Assembly: GCA_026415985.1 (NCBI GenBank)
Contig: JAOAGA010000003.1
Location: 1 to 53,443 of the forward strand
Length of the DNA stretch: 53,443 bases
Direction of reading: 5' to 3'
Source: Pseudomonadota bacterium
GTDB taxonomy: Bacteria > CALINM01
Shown piece by piece: positions 31,093-41,201 of this stretch. Both the position numbers and the translations under genes were made by a program. Position 1 is the first letter of the stretch. Every line of letters starts with the position of its first letter. The notes under the pieces are model-generated. The model saw only the letters and a list, made by a program, of their open reading frames with translations, was not told where the DNA came from and made no database searches.

Positions 31093-32514
31093 ATGAAGAA
31101 GTATCTGATTTTTATTTTGTTGGCAATGTTTACGTTAGTAAGCATTGGCTATTCACAAAGGACCGGAGAGGGGGTGTACAAGGAAGAAGGTGAAAACCCC
31201 CATGAAGGATATGTAAAGAGTTTTGAGGGAACTAAAACCTGTCTTGAATGTCATGAAAAAGAGGCGAAGGACGTTTTTCATAGCACCCATTATCAGTGGA
31301 AGACCGACACATCAGATGTAGTTGGTGGTTCAGGAAAGAAACTTGGCAAAATTAACGTCATCAATGACTTTTGCACGGGACCATGGATTAACTGGATATT
31401 TGATATTAAAAATAAAGGTGGAAAGATAGTTACCAATGGTTGTTCTAAATGTCATGCGGGACTGGGGCTTATGCCCTCTGAGACAATGTCACAGGAACAG
31501 CTGGAAAACATCGATTGTCTTATATGTCACGCCCCCGGTTATAACAGAAAGGTTGTGAATGATAACGGAAAGCTGAGATGGGCACCTGCCGATGAAAAGG
31601 ATGTTTTGTTAGTGAGGGCACAAAATGTTCAGAAACCTAAAAAAGGTATGTGTTTGAGATGCCACGCGGGAGCGGGTGGTGGATTCAATTTTAAAAGGGG
31701 TGATATTGAAGCGGGTATGGTAAAGGCAGATAAAGACTTAGATGTTCATCTGGCAGGTGGGCTAAATTGTGTTGATTGCCACAAGAGTAAAGAACACAGG
31801 ATTTCCGGAAGAGGTGTTGACCTGGCAGGAAGGGACAACAATGAGTTCAGACCTACATGTGATACTAAGGATTGTCATGGTAATAAACCCCATAGTAAGA
31901 ATGTCCTTAACAAACATACCGCTTCTCTTGATTGCACCGTTTGTCATATCCCTGAGTTTGCTAAAAGAGAAAAAACTGATATGGAAAGAAACTGGGCACA
32001 TCTTGAGTATTTAAAAGATGCCGACAAATATGAGCCGGAGATAAAATTTCAGAAGAATGTAATTCCCGTTTATGCCTGGTGGAATGGCAGATCTTTCATA
32101 AATGACCCTGAAAAACCTATTAAAGACACCAAGACAATCTTTAAGATGGCAAAGCCGGATGGGAGTATAAAGGATACAAAATCAAAAATCTATGCCTTTA
32201 AACTTCATAAGGCAAATCTGCCCTATGACACAGAAACAAAAAGATTAATTCCTGTTGCAACCGATATTGCTTTTCTAGAAGGGAATGTAGATAAGGCAAT
32301 AAAGGAAGGTGCAAAAAGGGCCTTTGGAAAGGAACTGCAAAGGTATGATTTTGTTAAAACGGAAAGATATATGGGAATATTCCATGGAGTCTCACCAAAG
32401 GAAAAGGCTCTGAAATGTAATGATTGTCATTCGGAAAAGGGAAGAATCGATTTTAAAGCCTTAGGTTACAAGGGAGACCCGATGAAAGTTGGTGGCAGAT
32501 TTTCTAAGAAGTAG
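31093..32514 (+). CDS. Octahaem c-type cytochrome (seven CxxCH and one CX4CH)
   Basis: Signal peptide; CLECH, CSKCH, CLICH, CLRCH, CVDCH, CDTKDCH, CTVCH, CNDCH counted in the translation. Confidence 0.9.
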   Translation: MKKYLIFILLAMFTLVSIGYSQRTGEGVYKEEGENPHEGYVKSFEGTKTCLECHEKEAKDVFHSTHYQWKTDTSDVVGGSGKKLGKINVINDFCTGPWINWIFDIKNKGGKIVTNGCSKCHAGLGLMPSETMSQEQLENIDCLICHAPGYNRKVVNDNGKLRWAPADEKDVLLVRAQNVQKPKKGMCLRCHAGAGGGFNFKRGDIEAGMVKADKDLDVHLAGGLNCVDCHKSKEHRISGRGVDLAGRDNNEFRPTCDTKDCHGNKPHSKNVLNKHTASLDCTVCHIPEFAKREKTDMERNWAHLEYLKDADKYEPEIKFQKNVIPVYAWWNGRSFINDPEKPIKDTKTIFKMAKPDGSIKDTKSKIYAFKLHKANLPYDTETKRLIPVATDIAFLEGNVDKAIKEGAKRAFGKELQRYDFVKTERYMGIFHGVSPKEKALKCNDCHSEKGRIDFKALGYKGDPMKVGGRFSKK

Positions 32515-32530
32515 TTATTAGAGTTATCAT

Positions 32531-32597
32531 GTTTTGGGTGTAAGGTTTGAGTAAAGATTAATATGACCTCTGCCAAGCACCCAAAACTTTATTTTTA
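32531..32597 (+). terminator. Candidate terminator with long loop after the cytochrome operon
   Basis: GTTTTGGGTG (32531-32540) and CACCCAAAAC (32578-32587), a perfect 10-bp inverted repeat, then TTTATTTTTA. Confidence 0.5.
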
Positions 32598-32622
32598 TAC
32601 TCAGCCAATCATCCCAAGCCTT

Positions 32623-34119
32623 TTAATAAATTATCTGGTAATTATGCCAGGGAAGTTCTTTTGAGACCTCAATTAAGATATCTTTCTTGGTATTTTTCTT
32701 TATTGCGTCTATTATCTTTTTCTCTTCACCGAATAACAGGTCTCCGATTTCTCTTCCGACTCTTACGAGAATTCTCTGGGTGGTAGCTTTTGAGATAGCC
32801 TTGAGGAGCTCTCTGTAAATAGCTAAACAGATTGTCTTTTTAGATAATACAAAGCCTTTGCCTTCACAAAAGGGGCATGTTTCGCCAAGTATCTTAGAGA
32901 GACTGTTTCTCAGTCTCTTTCTTGTAAGCTCTACAAGACCCAAGTCAGACATCGGATTGAGAAAAATTTTTGTTCTGTCTCTGAGACATTCCGATTCAAG
33001 AAGTTTGAATACCTTTTCTTTATTTTTCGGATCTTTCATATCTATAAAGTCAATTATTATTATCCCGCCTATGTTTCTTAGTCTTAACTGATAGGGGATC
33101 TCTTTGGCTGCCTCCAAGTTTGTCTGCAATATGGTGGTTTCTAAGTTATCTTTACCTATAAATCTGCCGGTGTTTACGTCTATTATTGTAAGAGCCTCCG
33201 TCTCATCAATTACTATATAACCACCGGATTTCAGCCATATATATCTTTCAAGGGCCTTTGTAATTTCCAGTTCAATGCCAAACTTTTCGAAGATCGGTGT
33301 CTCATCGGTATAAAGCTCAACATTAATCTGTTCTTCAGGCCAGAACTCCTGAATATAGCTTTTAAGTCTTTCATAGATTTCTTTATTGTCTATGACAATC
33401 TTTCCGATCTCTTCAGATGGTAAGTCCCTTACGAGTCTGAATGGCAACTCTAACTCCTGATATATAATGGCGGGTGCATTATTTTTTGCCCTTTTTTCCT
33501 TTATGTGCTCCCAGAGTCTGAGAAGATAGTTCATATCTCTTTTGAGCTCTGTATCAGATTTCCCCTCAGCTGCAGTCCTTACTATATATCCGGCGGAAGG
33601 GGTTCTAAGCTCTTCTACTATAAATTTAAGCCTTTCACGTTCTTTTTCATCCTGAATTTTGTGTGAGATACCAACATGGTCAGAAAAGGGGAGTAATACA
33701 AGGTATCTGCCGGGCAGGGCGATGTTTGTAGTTACCCGTGCACCCTTTGTGCCAACAGGACATTTTTCCGTCTGAACAAGTATTTCCTGACCTTCCTTAA
33801 TGAGATCCTGAATTTTTGTGGTGATCAGATGAAAACTATCTTTTAGATACCTTTCTTCTTCTTCAGACTCAATTGCGATCTCAAAGGGATCTTCATCTGT
33901 AATTGAATAGGGCTCTAAATCCTTTACATAAAGAAAGGCAGCCTTTTCAACGCCAATATCTATAAATGCCGATTGCATACCGGGAAGAATTCTCAATACT
34001 TTTCCTTTGTATATATTACCTATGTTTTCTTTGGTATTTTCCCGCTCTATAAATATTTCAATAGGGGTTCTGTTGTCTAAAAGAACCGCCCTTGTTTCAA
34101 AGGGTGTTACATTAATCAT
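32623..34119 (-). CDS. rng: Ribonuclease G/E family
   Basis: GNIYKGKVLRILPGMQSAFIDIGVEKAAFLYV, GGYIVIDETEALTIIDVNTGRFIG, GGIIIIDFIDM, CPFCEGKG. Start at MINVTPFETRA (34119) preferred. Confidence 0.95.
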   Translation of the reverse strand: MINVTPFETRAVLLDNRTPIEIFIERENTKENIGNIYKGKVLRILPGMQSAFIDIGVEKAAFLYVKDLEPYSITDEDPFEIAIESEEEERYLKDSFHLITTKIQDLIKEGQEILVQTEKCPVGTKGARVTTNIALPGRYLVLLPFSDHVGISHKIQDEKERERLKFIVEELRTPSAGYIVRTAAEGKSDTELKRDMNYLLRLWEHIKEKRAKNNAPAIIYQELELPFRLVRDLPSEEIGKIVIDNKEIYERLKSYIQEFWPEEQINVELYTDETPIFEKFGIELEITKALERYIWLKSGGYIVIDETEALTIIDVNTGRFIGKDNLETTILQTNLEAAKEIPYQLRLRNIGGIIIIDFIDMKDPKNKEKVFKLLESECLRDRTKIFLNPMSDLGLVELTRKRLRNSLSKILGETCPFCEGKGFVLSKKTICLAIYRELLKAISKATTQRILVRVGREIGDLLFGEEKKIIDAIKKNTKKDILIEVSKELPWHNYQIIY

Positions 34120-36550
34120 CAACTCTCTTGCCAAACCAGCCAATCTCCTTTATAAATACTTTTTCTTTAATTAAATCAAAGTTTGTGACTTCTTCTCCCG
34201 CTACCTTCCGGGCATATTCAAGAGGTTTCAACCCACCTGCTGTAACTTTAAGTTTAAATCTAAAGGCGTTATCGAGCTTTTCCAAATCTGTGACAAACTC
34301 ACTTCGTAAAAAAACCTTCTCGCTATCCTTTCTTTTTACCATAATTTTATCCTCTATGTCAAAAAGATAGGGTTTTTTGCAATAGATCTGGAAGCATTCC
34401 GAAAGTACATCAAGGGATTTATCGGTTTCTGTTTCAACAATATCAATTAAGTTTATGCCATCAATAATCTTTGATTTAAGTATCTCTAAATTTTTATCAT
34501 TTATCGGACGTTCTGTTTCAATCTTTATTGCTTCGCAGTAACTTTCAATTCCCAAAGGTAGGGCCCAGCCGGTATCTATTTTTGGCTGGGGGTTAAAACC
34601 TTTTGTATAGGCCAATTTAAAGTCTGATAGTCTCAAAAGTCTGTGCCAAAGTCTCATAATATCAAGATTACCAAGAAATACGGCATCATCTACCTTAGTA
34701 TAGATAATAAGATATTTTTTTATAACCGAAGGGTTTTTATCCTCTGATTGAAGCTTAATTTCGGTTCCTGATGAGAGTATATTTTTTACTTCCTTAAAAT
34801 CACAGACACCACAGTTGTTACATATTCCTGATCTGCAATCTTCGGTTATCTCTCCCTGTTTAAATTTATCGTACTCTCTTAGTAAAAATTCCTTTGTTAT
34901 ACCCGTATCAATAAACTCCCATGGCAGGTCAGTGTTTATTGGTTTTTCCTTAAGATAATTTTCATACTCCATATCAAGAGAGTTAAAGGCATTTTGCCAT
35001 ATTGCAAAATTAAACCTTTCATCCCAGGCATCAAGAATTGATCCCTTCTTGTAGGCATTATAAATAACCTCGTTCAAGTTTGCATCTCCCCTTGATATTA
35101 TTCCTTCAAGAATGCTCATATAGGGATTGTGAAGTTTAAGAAAGATCTTTTTTTCTTTGAAAAAGAGGTCTTTCAGTATCTTTTGTTTATCCAATATCTC
35201 GTTTAACCCGTTCATTCTTTCCCATTGAAGAGGTGTATGGGGTTTGGGAACAAAGGTAGAAAAAGACAGTGTAATATTTGCCTTATGGGTTTTGACCTTA
35301 ATTAAGATATCTTTTAAAAACCTCTTTAAATCATAAATTTCGTTTATGTTTTCATCGGGTATGCCTATCATAAAATAAAGCTTGATATTAAGCCAGCCCT
35401 CTTCCAGTGCGGTTAATATATCGCTTTCTAATTTTGAAAAATCGATATTTTTGTTAATCTTTTTTTGCATTGAGAAAAAACTTTCCGGTGCTATTGTAAA
35501 TCCTGTCTTTCTTATCTCTTTTATCTTCTCGGCAATTGTGTTTTTAACACTGCCTACCCTTAGAGAAGGTAATGATATAGAGGCCTTCTTTTGGATACTT
35601 AAGTGATAGAGACAGTGAAACAGCTCAGAAAAGCAGGAATAATCAGATGTGCTTAGTGATGAAGGAGAAAACTCGTCAAAACCTGTATCTTCAATACCTT
35701 TTTTGAAATAATTATAAATTGAGTCGAGATTTCGTTCTCTGTAGGGTCTTTGAGTATATCCTGCAAAGCAAAATCTGCAACCTCTTAAACACCCCCTTGC
35801 TATCTCTATGGAAAACCTGTTGAAAGTAGTCTCTACTATGGGGACTAAGTTTGCAGAAGGTTCATATTTATTAAGGTCCTTCACTATCAACTTTTTAATT
35901 TTATCTTTCTTTGTATTATGGATTGAAGGAACGTAGATACCATCGGTTTTACTGATCTCTGACAAAAATTTCTCCCTGTTGAAACCAGCAGATAAGAGTA
36001 TTTCAGTAATTTTATCGAGAATATCTTCACCATCACCGATTACAAACAGATCAAAGAAATCTTTAAAGGGCAGGGGGTTGAAGGCTAAGGCCCCTCCTCC
36101 TATTATAAGGGGCATTTTAGCTCTTTCTCTGGCATACAAGCTTATCTGAGATAACTCAAAAAATTTAAGAATGTTTGTCAGGGTAAGCTCATAGGGTAAG
36201 GTTATACCCAGTATGTGAAAGTCAAGGGGCGCCTTCCTGTTTTCCATTGAAAGAGGTGGAATTTTTTCCTGCTCCATAATCTTTACAGCATCTTCGGCTG
36301 GGAAATAAAACCTTTCACAGAGGGAAAGAGGGTTTTTATTAATGATATTATATAAGACGCTGATTCCTAAGTTTGAGGCACCGATTTCGTATAGATCCGG
36401 AAAAAGCAACCCCCACTTAACCTTTATCTTGCTCCAGTCTTTCCTTATAAGATTAAGCTCAGCGCCTATGTATCTTGCTGGTTTCTGACATTTTTTTAAA
36501 ACCTTTTCTTTGAATATATCATAGTGATTAACCATTATCTTTTTGCTCAC
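34112..36550 (-). CDS. Fused radical SAM protein (TIGR03960-type) with C-terminal DUF2344 (TIGR03936-type) domain
   Basis: N-terminal KPARYIGAELNLIRKDW, radical SAM IEIARGCLRGCRFCFAGYTQRPYRERN; C-terminal NLDIMRLWHRLLRLSDFKLAYTKGFNPQPKIDTGWALPLGIES; precedes rng, as in many bacteria. Confidence 0.92.
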   Translation of the reverse strand: MSKKIMVNHYDIFKEKVLKKCQKPARYIGAELNLIRKDWSKIKVKWGLLFPDLYEIGASNLGISVLYNIINKNPLSLCERFYFPAEDAVKIMEQEKIPPLSMENRKAPLDFHILGITLPYELTLTNILKFFELSQISLYARERAKMPLIIGGGALAFNPLPFKDFFDLFVIGDGEDILDKITEILLSAGFNREKFLSEISKTDGIYVPSIHNTKKDKIKKLIVKDLNKYEPSANLVPIVETTFNRFSIEIARGCLRGCRFCFAGYTQRPYRERNLDSIYNYFKKGIEDTGFDEFSPSSLSTSDYSCFSELFHCLYHLSIQKKASISLPSLRVGSVKNTIAEKIKEIRKTGFTIAPESFFSMQKKINKNIDFSKLESDILTALEEGWLNIKLYFMIGIPDENINEIYDLKRFLKDILIKVKTHKANITLSFSTFVPKPHTPLQWERMNGLNEILDKQKILKDLFFKEKKIFLKLHNPYMSILEGIISRGDANLNEVIYNAYKKGSILDAWDERFNFAIWQNAFNSLDMEYENYLKEKPINTDLPWEFIDTGITKEFLLREYDKFKQGEITEDCRSGICNNCGVCDFKEVKNILSSGTEIKLQSEDKNPSVIKKYLIIYTKVDDAVFLGNLDIMRLWHRLLRLSDFKLAYTKGFNPQPKIDTGWALPLGIESYCEAIKIETERPINDKNLEILKSKIIDGINLIDIVETETDKSLDVLSECFQIYCKKPYLFDIEDKIMVKRKDSEKVFLRSEFVTDLEKLDNAFRFKLKVTAGGLKPLEYARKVAGEEVTNFDLIKEKVFIKEIGWFGKRVDD

Positions 36551-37307
36551 TCAGATTATTCCAGTTTGTAAGACAGGCAGAGACCTCTTCTTCGTTATGC
36601 ATCTCCATGGTAATCCATTTGATATTCTTATCCGGTAAGTTGGAAACAAAAAATCTGAAAGGGAAGGTACCTCTCCCAACGGGGATATGATCGTCTTTGA
36701 AACCAAAATTATCATGTATATGAAGGGAAAAAAAATATTTACCCATCTCTTCCAACCAGCTTTTTAGAGATGTTCTTGAAAAGATGTTGAAATGTCCGGT
36801 ATCAAAACAATGGCCTAAGTAGGGGGAAGAAAAATGTTCAAGCAGTTTTTTCAGATTTTCGTAACTTTCTTCAAAGATGTTTTCTACCGCAAGGTATATC
36901 TTTAATTGTTCAGCCTTTTTTAATAGGGGTTCGATATTTTTGGTGATATTTTTAAACCAGCTACCTTGATCATCTAAATATCTGAAGGGGTCGTAACCCG
37001 GATGGATTACAACACCAACCGCATTGAGTATTTTAGCAAAATCAAGCGTTTTCAGCATTCTTGATATAACAATTTTTGATATCTCTTCATCCTTTGCAGA
37101 AAGGTTTATATCAAGAAAGGGTGAATGGATAGAAGGAATAAGGTTTTTTTCTTTTAATTTCTGAGAAATCTCTTCTAACTCTCTGTAATCAAAGTTTTCA
37201 AAATCACCACCTTCAAAATAAAACTCAGGCTGAAGATTAAGCTGTATAAGTTTTGTTAAGTATTTTCTTCTCGATTTGTAAGGTAGGTGAACATTAACTT
37301 TTACCAT
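36528..37307 (-). CDS. Sugar phosphate isomerase/epimerase (AP endonuclease 2 TIM-barrel family)
   Basis: VVIHPGYDPF, LAVENIFEESYENLKKLLEHF, LGHCFDTGHFNIF, SLHIHDNFGFKDDHIPVGRGTFPF. Confidence 0.85.
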   Translation of the reverse strand: MVKVNVHLPYKSRRKYLTKLIQLNLQPEFYFEGGDFENFDYRELEEISQKLKEKNLIPSIHSPFLDINLSAKDEEISKIVISRMLKTLDFAKILNAVGVVIHPGYDPFRYLDDQGSWFKNITKNIEPLLKKAEQLKIYLAVENIFEESYENLKKLLEHFSSPYLGHCFDTGHFNIFSRTSLKSWLEEMGKYFFSLHIHDNFGFKDDHIPVGRGTFPFRFFVSNLPDKNIKWITMEMHNEEEVSACLTNWNNLSEQKDNG

Positions 37308-38319
37308 ATGCCATATCCTCCAGTGTGGTTAGATGTTCCTCACTCCCTAAGGCTATAAAGACATCTCCTGCATCAATTTTATATTTTGGTTTGGGGTTAA
37401 ACTCCATAGTTCCATCGGATTTTTTTATTGCTATAATTATTGAACCAGTTATCTCTCTAATCTGGCTTTCCATAAGGGTTTTGCCCACCAGCTTTGAGTT
37501 TTGTGATATCAGTATCTCTTCCATCTTGAGAACACCTTTATGTGCCTTTCCTCCAACCGCTATTTCTATAAAATCAAGGACACTTGGCTTTAATACCGCT
37601 AAAGCCATTCTCTCACCACCAATTATGTAGGGGGAAATAACCTTGTCCGCTCCTGCCTTATACATCTTTTGTTCGGAAGACTCCTCTGCAGCCCGTGCAA
37701 TAATATATAATTTTGGGTTTAGTTGCCTTGCAGTTAAAACTATATAAACGTTGTCAGCATCAGAAGAAACAACGCTTATAAGACCCTTTGCGCGTTCCAC
37801 TCCCGCAAAGGTTAACACCTCTTCTCTTGATGAGTCGTCAAGAATATATAGATAATCCTCGTTTTCCAAATGGGTTTCTAATGCAGGGTTTTTATCAATA
37901 ACAACAAACGGTATCTTTTCTTCTTTCAACTTTTTGCATATATAACTGCCCATTCTGCCATATCCACATACAATATAGTGGTCTTTAAGCTTTTCCAACA
38001 TTTTTTTCTTCCTCCTAAAAATCCATACCTGCTTTAACTCCCCCTCAACTATAATCGATGTGATTACTGAATATCCGTAGGCAACTGTAGAAACGCCGAA
38101 CAGTATAAGAAAGGAGTTAAAAATCTTGCCGTAGCTTGAAAGTTCCTTTATCTCTCTGTATCCAACCGTAGATATAGTTATAACGGTCATATAGAAGCTG
38201 TCCAGGAGAGCCATATCTTCAAGAAAATGAAAACCAAAGGTTCCAAGTAAGAAGATACTTAATATAATTATTACTACAATCTGTAATTTTTTGATTATAA
38301 AGGCATATTCTTTTGTCAT
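37294..38319 (-). CDS. Potassium channel protein with TrkA-N and TrkA-C domains
   Basis: Pore/selectivity-like VITISTVGYREIKELSSYGK, YIVCGYGRMGSYICKKLKEEKIPFVVIDKNP, C-terminal RCK_C. Confidence 0.88.
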   Translation of the reverse strand: MTKEYAFIIKKLQIVVIIILSIFLLGTFGFHFLEDMALLDSFYMTVITISTVGYREIKELSSYGKIFNSFLILFGVSTVAYGYSVITSIIVEGELKQVWIFRRKKKMLEKLKDHYIVCGYGRMGSYICKKLKEEKIPFVVIDKNPALETHLENEDYLYILDDSSREEVLTFAGVERAKGLISVVSSDADNVYIVLTARQLNPKLYIIARAAEESSEQKMYKAGADKVISPYIIGGERMALAVLKPSVLDFIEIAVGGKAHKGVLKMEEILISQNSKLVGKTLMESQIREITGSIIIAIKKSDGTMEFNPKPKYKIDAGDVFIALGSEEHLTTLEDMAYGKS

Positions 38320-38414
38320 TGTTAATCATTTATTTTATACTATAAGGAGATATTAGGCAATAGAACTGACAAAATCTTTAAAAATATAATGAGGAGCTGT
38401 GAAGGTTAATTAAA

Positions 38415-38957
38415 ATGAGAGTTATTTCTGGTAGCTTAAAAGGAAGAATATTAAAGAGTCCCGAAGGTATCAGACCTTTGACAGATATGATAAAAGAGGC
38501 TATATTTAATATTCTTCAATTTGAGAATTGGGAATACCTGAGTGTTCTTGATTTATTTGCAGGCTCGGGAAACTTTGGAATTGAGGCATTAAGCAGAGGG
38601 GCGAAATCGGTGATGTTTGTTGATAAAAACCCGGTGAGCAGAATATTTATTGAAAAAAACATTAATGACGGAAGCTACGATTATAAAATTTTAACAGGTG
38701 ATGTCTTCAGCATAATAAAAAAACTTTTCAAAAAAAACTTAAAATTTAATATAATTTTTGCAGATCCTCCATTTGATTTGTTTTTAGGTAATAAGATTTT
38801 GAAAGAGTTATCATTAAATAACCTGCTTGAAGAGAAAGGAATGATAATTTTAAGGGTCAGAGATAAGGAAAATATTGATTTCCCAGAGGGGTTTGAGATA
38901 GACAAGAGAGTATATGGTGATTCAGTTATATATTTTTTAAGAAAGGTAAGTAGATGA
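38415..38957 (+). CDS. rsmD: 16S rRNA (guanine966-N2)-methyltransferase
   Basis: MRVISGSLKGRILKSPEGIRPLTDMIKEAIFNIL, VLDLFAGSGNFGIEALSRGA, IIFADPPFD. Confidence 0.95.
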   Translation: MRVISGSLKGRILKSPEGIRPLTDMIKEAIFNILQFENWEYLSVLDLFAGSGNFGIEALSRGAKSVMFVDKNPVSRIFIEKNINDGSYDYKILTGDVFSIIKKLFKKNLKFNIIFADPPFDLFLGNKILKELSLNNLLEEKGMIILRVRDKENIDFPEGFEIDKRVYGDSVIYFLRKVSR

Positions 38958-39394
38958 AAAAAGTACTTTTGTCTATATTAGTTATCATTTTTTTAATTCC
39001 AGACTTATCTCACTCAAAAAAACCAGAAGCAGATATCTCTGCAAAAGCCCAGAAGTTTTATGATGACTTTATGGATATGGCAAGTTATGGCAGGAAGAGA
39101 GATTTTTATGATAATTATATCGATTTCAGAGAGTTGACCTTTGATGAGTTTTCAAAGATAATAGACGAATCGGACATAAAGATAGAAGGTTCCTATAAAT
39201 CAAAACTTATCTCATGGGAAGCCAAAGGCAATGAGGTTGAGGTATTTCTTAAGTTAGCAGTAAAAAGGCTGAAAAGGCCGGAAAACTATGAAAAAAATAT
39301 AAAGATTGTTCTAAAAAAGAAAGATGATTCCTTAATCCTTTCGAAAAAAGAGCTGTTAAAAATTTATACCGGAAAAAGGAGCAAGAAAAGATGA
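38954..39394 (+). CDS. Hypothetical exported protein
   Basis: N-terminal signal peptide [21 protein letters not shown]; 4-bp overlaps with rsmD and coaD. Confidence 0.7.
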   Translation: MKKVLLSILVIIFLIPDLSHSKKPEADISAKAQKFYDDFMDMASYGRKRDFYDNYIDFRELTFDEFSKIIDESDIKIEGSYKSKLISWEAKGNEVEVFLKLAVKRLKRPENYEKNIKIVLKKKDDSLILSKKELLKIYTGKRSKKR

Positions 39395-39894
39395 TTGCCA
39401 TATACCCGGGGTCTTTTGATCCAATTACAAATGGTCATTATGATATTATTGAAAGGAGTTGTAAGATCTTTGATAAGGTTATAGTAGGGGTGGCCTATAA
39501 CTCAGAGAAATCGGGCCTTTTCACTCCTCAGGAAAGGGTGGAGATAATAAAGGAAGTCTTTAAAGGTAATGACAAGATTGAGGTTGATAGGTTTAACGGG
39601 CTCCTTGTTAATTATGTTAAGGAGAGAAATATTAAGGTTATAATAAGAGGGCTTAGAGCGGTTTCTGACTTTGAGTATGAGTTTCAGATGGCTTTGATGA
39701 ATAAAAAGCTATGGGGAGATGTTGAGACCGTCTTTATGATGAGCTCCGAAAATTATATGTATGTTAGCTCAAGAATCGTTAAAGAAATCTTTAGTTTAGG
39801 TGGTTGTATTAAGGATCTTGTTCCTGAGATTGTAAGGGTACACTTAGAAAGAAAGTTAAGAGAGATAAAAAACAAACAGGAAGGAAGGTTATGA
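39391..39894 (+). CDS. coaD: Pantetheine-phosphate adenylyltransferase
   Basis: [67 protein letters not shown]. Confidence 0.98.
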   Translation: MIAIYPGSFDPITNGHYDIIERSCKIFDKVIVGVAYNSEKSGLFTPQERVEIIKEVFKGNDKIEVDRFNGLLVNYVKERNIKVIIRGLRAVSDFEYEFQMALMNKKLWGDVETVFMMSSENYMYVSSRIVKEIFSLGGCIKDLVPEIVRVHLERKLREIKNKQEGRL

Positions 39895-41096
39895 AAAATA
39901 TTTTCGCAAAAAGAGTATCAAAGCTCAATCCGTCTCCTACCCTTGCCTTAGACGCAAAAATTAAAGATATGATTAAAAATGGTATTGAAGTCATCAGTTT
40001 TGGAGTTGGAGAACCAGACTTTGATACCCCTCAGTATATAAAAGAGGCAGGAAAGAAGGCTATAGACGAAGGATTAACGAAATATACACCTGCAGGCGGG
40101 ACAGAAAGTCTTAAAAGGGCAGTTTGTATGTGGTATAAAAGGGAGTATGGGGTAGATATTAACCCATCAATGGTTGTGGTATCAAACGGAGCCAAACACT
40201 CTCTTTTTAATATCGCCCTTGCATTAATTGATCGAGGCGATGAGGTTATTATTCCTTCCCCCTACTGGGTATCTTATCCCGAACAGGTTTCTCTTGTTGG
40301 TGGCAAGCCCGTTTTTATCAAGACAACTATAGATGACAACTTTAAGGTAACACCAAAAAAACTGAAGGAAAGTATAACCGATAAGACAAAGGCTATAATA
40401 ATCAGTTCACCTTCAAATCCTACCGGTGCGGTTTATTTTAAAGAGGAGCTCTCAGAAATACTTAAGATAGCAAAGAAATATAATTTTTATCTTATCTTTG
40501 ACGAGATTTATGACAAGCTTGTTTATGATGAAAAATTTTATTCAATACTTGAGCTTATTAAAGACGATAAAAATTTAAAAGACAGGGTAATAGTAGTTAA
40601 TGGTGTTTCAAAAAGCTATGCTATGACAGGTTGGAGAATTGGCTATACCATCTCTAATGATAAGTTAGCAAAGGTTATGAATGATATTCAAAGTCAGACC
40701 ACTTCAAACCCGTCATCGATCTCTCAGAGGGCTGCAGAAATTGCTCTGACCGAGAAGACCGATGATTTGAAAAAAATGGTATCAGAGTTTAAGAAAAGAA
40801 GAGATTTAATCTTTAAACTTATCTCTGATATCCCCGATGTGAGGGTCCATAAACCTGAGGGGAGTTTTTATATATTTCCGGACTTTTCTAAATATTTAGG
40901 AAGAAAAGATGGTAAAAAAGTAATTAAAACTACTCTTGATCTTGCCGATTATCTCCTGCAGAATGCCAAATCAGGAGTTGTCCCCGGTGAAGCCTTCGGT
41001 GCCCCCGGCTATCTTAGGTTTTCCTTTGCAAACTCAAGTGATAAGATTAAGAAAGGAATAGGAAATATTAAAGAGGCGTTACTCAGGCTTTTGTAA
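39891..41096 (+). CDS. Pyridoxal phosphate-dependent aminotransferase (aspartate aminotransferase, AspC type)
   Basis: [52 protein letters not shown]. Confidence 0.93.
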   Translation: MKNIFAKRVSKLNPSPTLALDAKIKDMIKNGIEVISFGVGEPDFDTPQYIKEAGKKAIDEGLTKYTPAGGTESLKRAVCMWYKREYGVDINPSMVVVSNGAKHSLFNIALALIDRGDEVIIPSPYWVSYPEQVSLVGGKPVFIKTTIDDNFKVTPKKLKESITDKTKAIIISSPSNPTGAVYFKEELSEILKIAKKYNFYLIFDEIYDKLVYDEKFYSILELIKDDKNLKDRVIVVNGVSKSYAMTGWRIGYTISNDKLAKVMNDIQSQTTSNPSSISQRAAEIALTEKTDDLKKMVSEFKKRRDLIFKLISDIPDVRVHKPEGSFYIFPDFSKYLGRKDGKKVIKTTLDLADYLLQNAKSGVVPGEAFGAPGYLRFSFANSSDKIKKGIGNIKEALLRLL

Positions 41097-41201
41097 AAAG
41101 ATTTCTCCTTATTTTCATCGTATCTCCGGGAGTAATTACATTTGTATTTTTTGTTATCCTCTGTTTAAATTTAAATAGGATAAAAAAACAGGAGGTGACA
41201 A

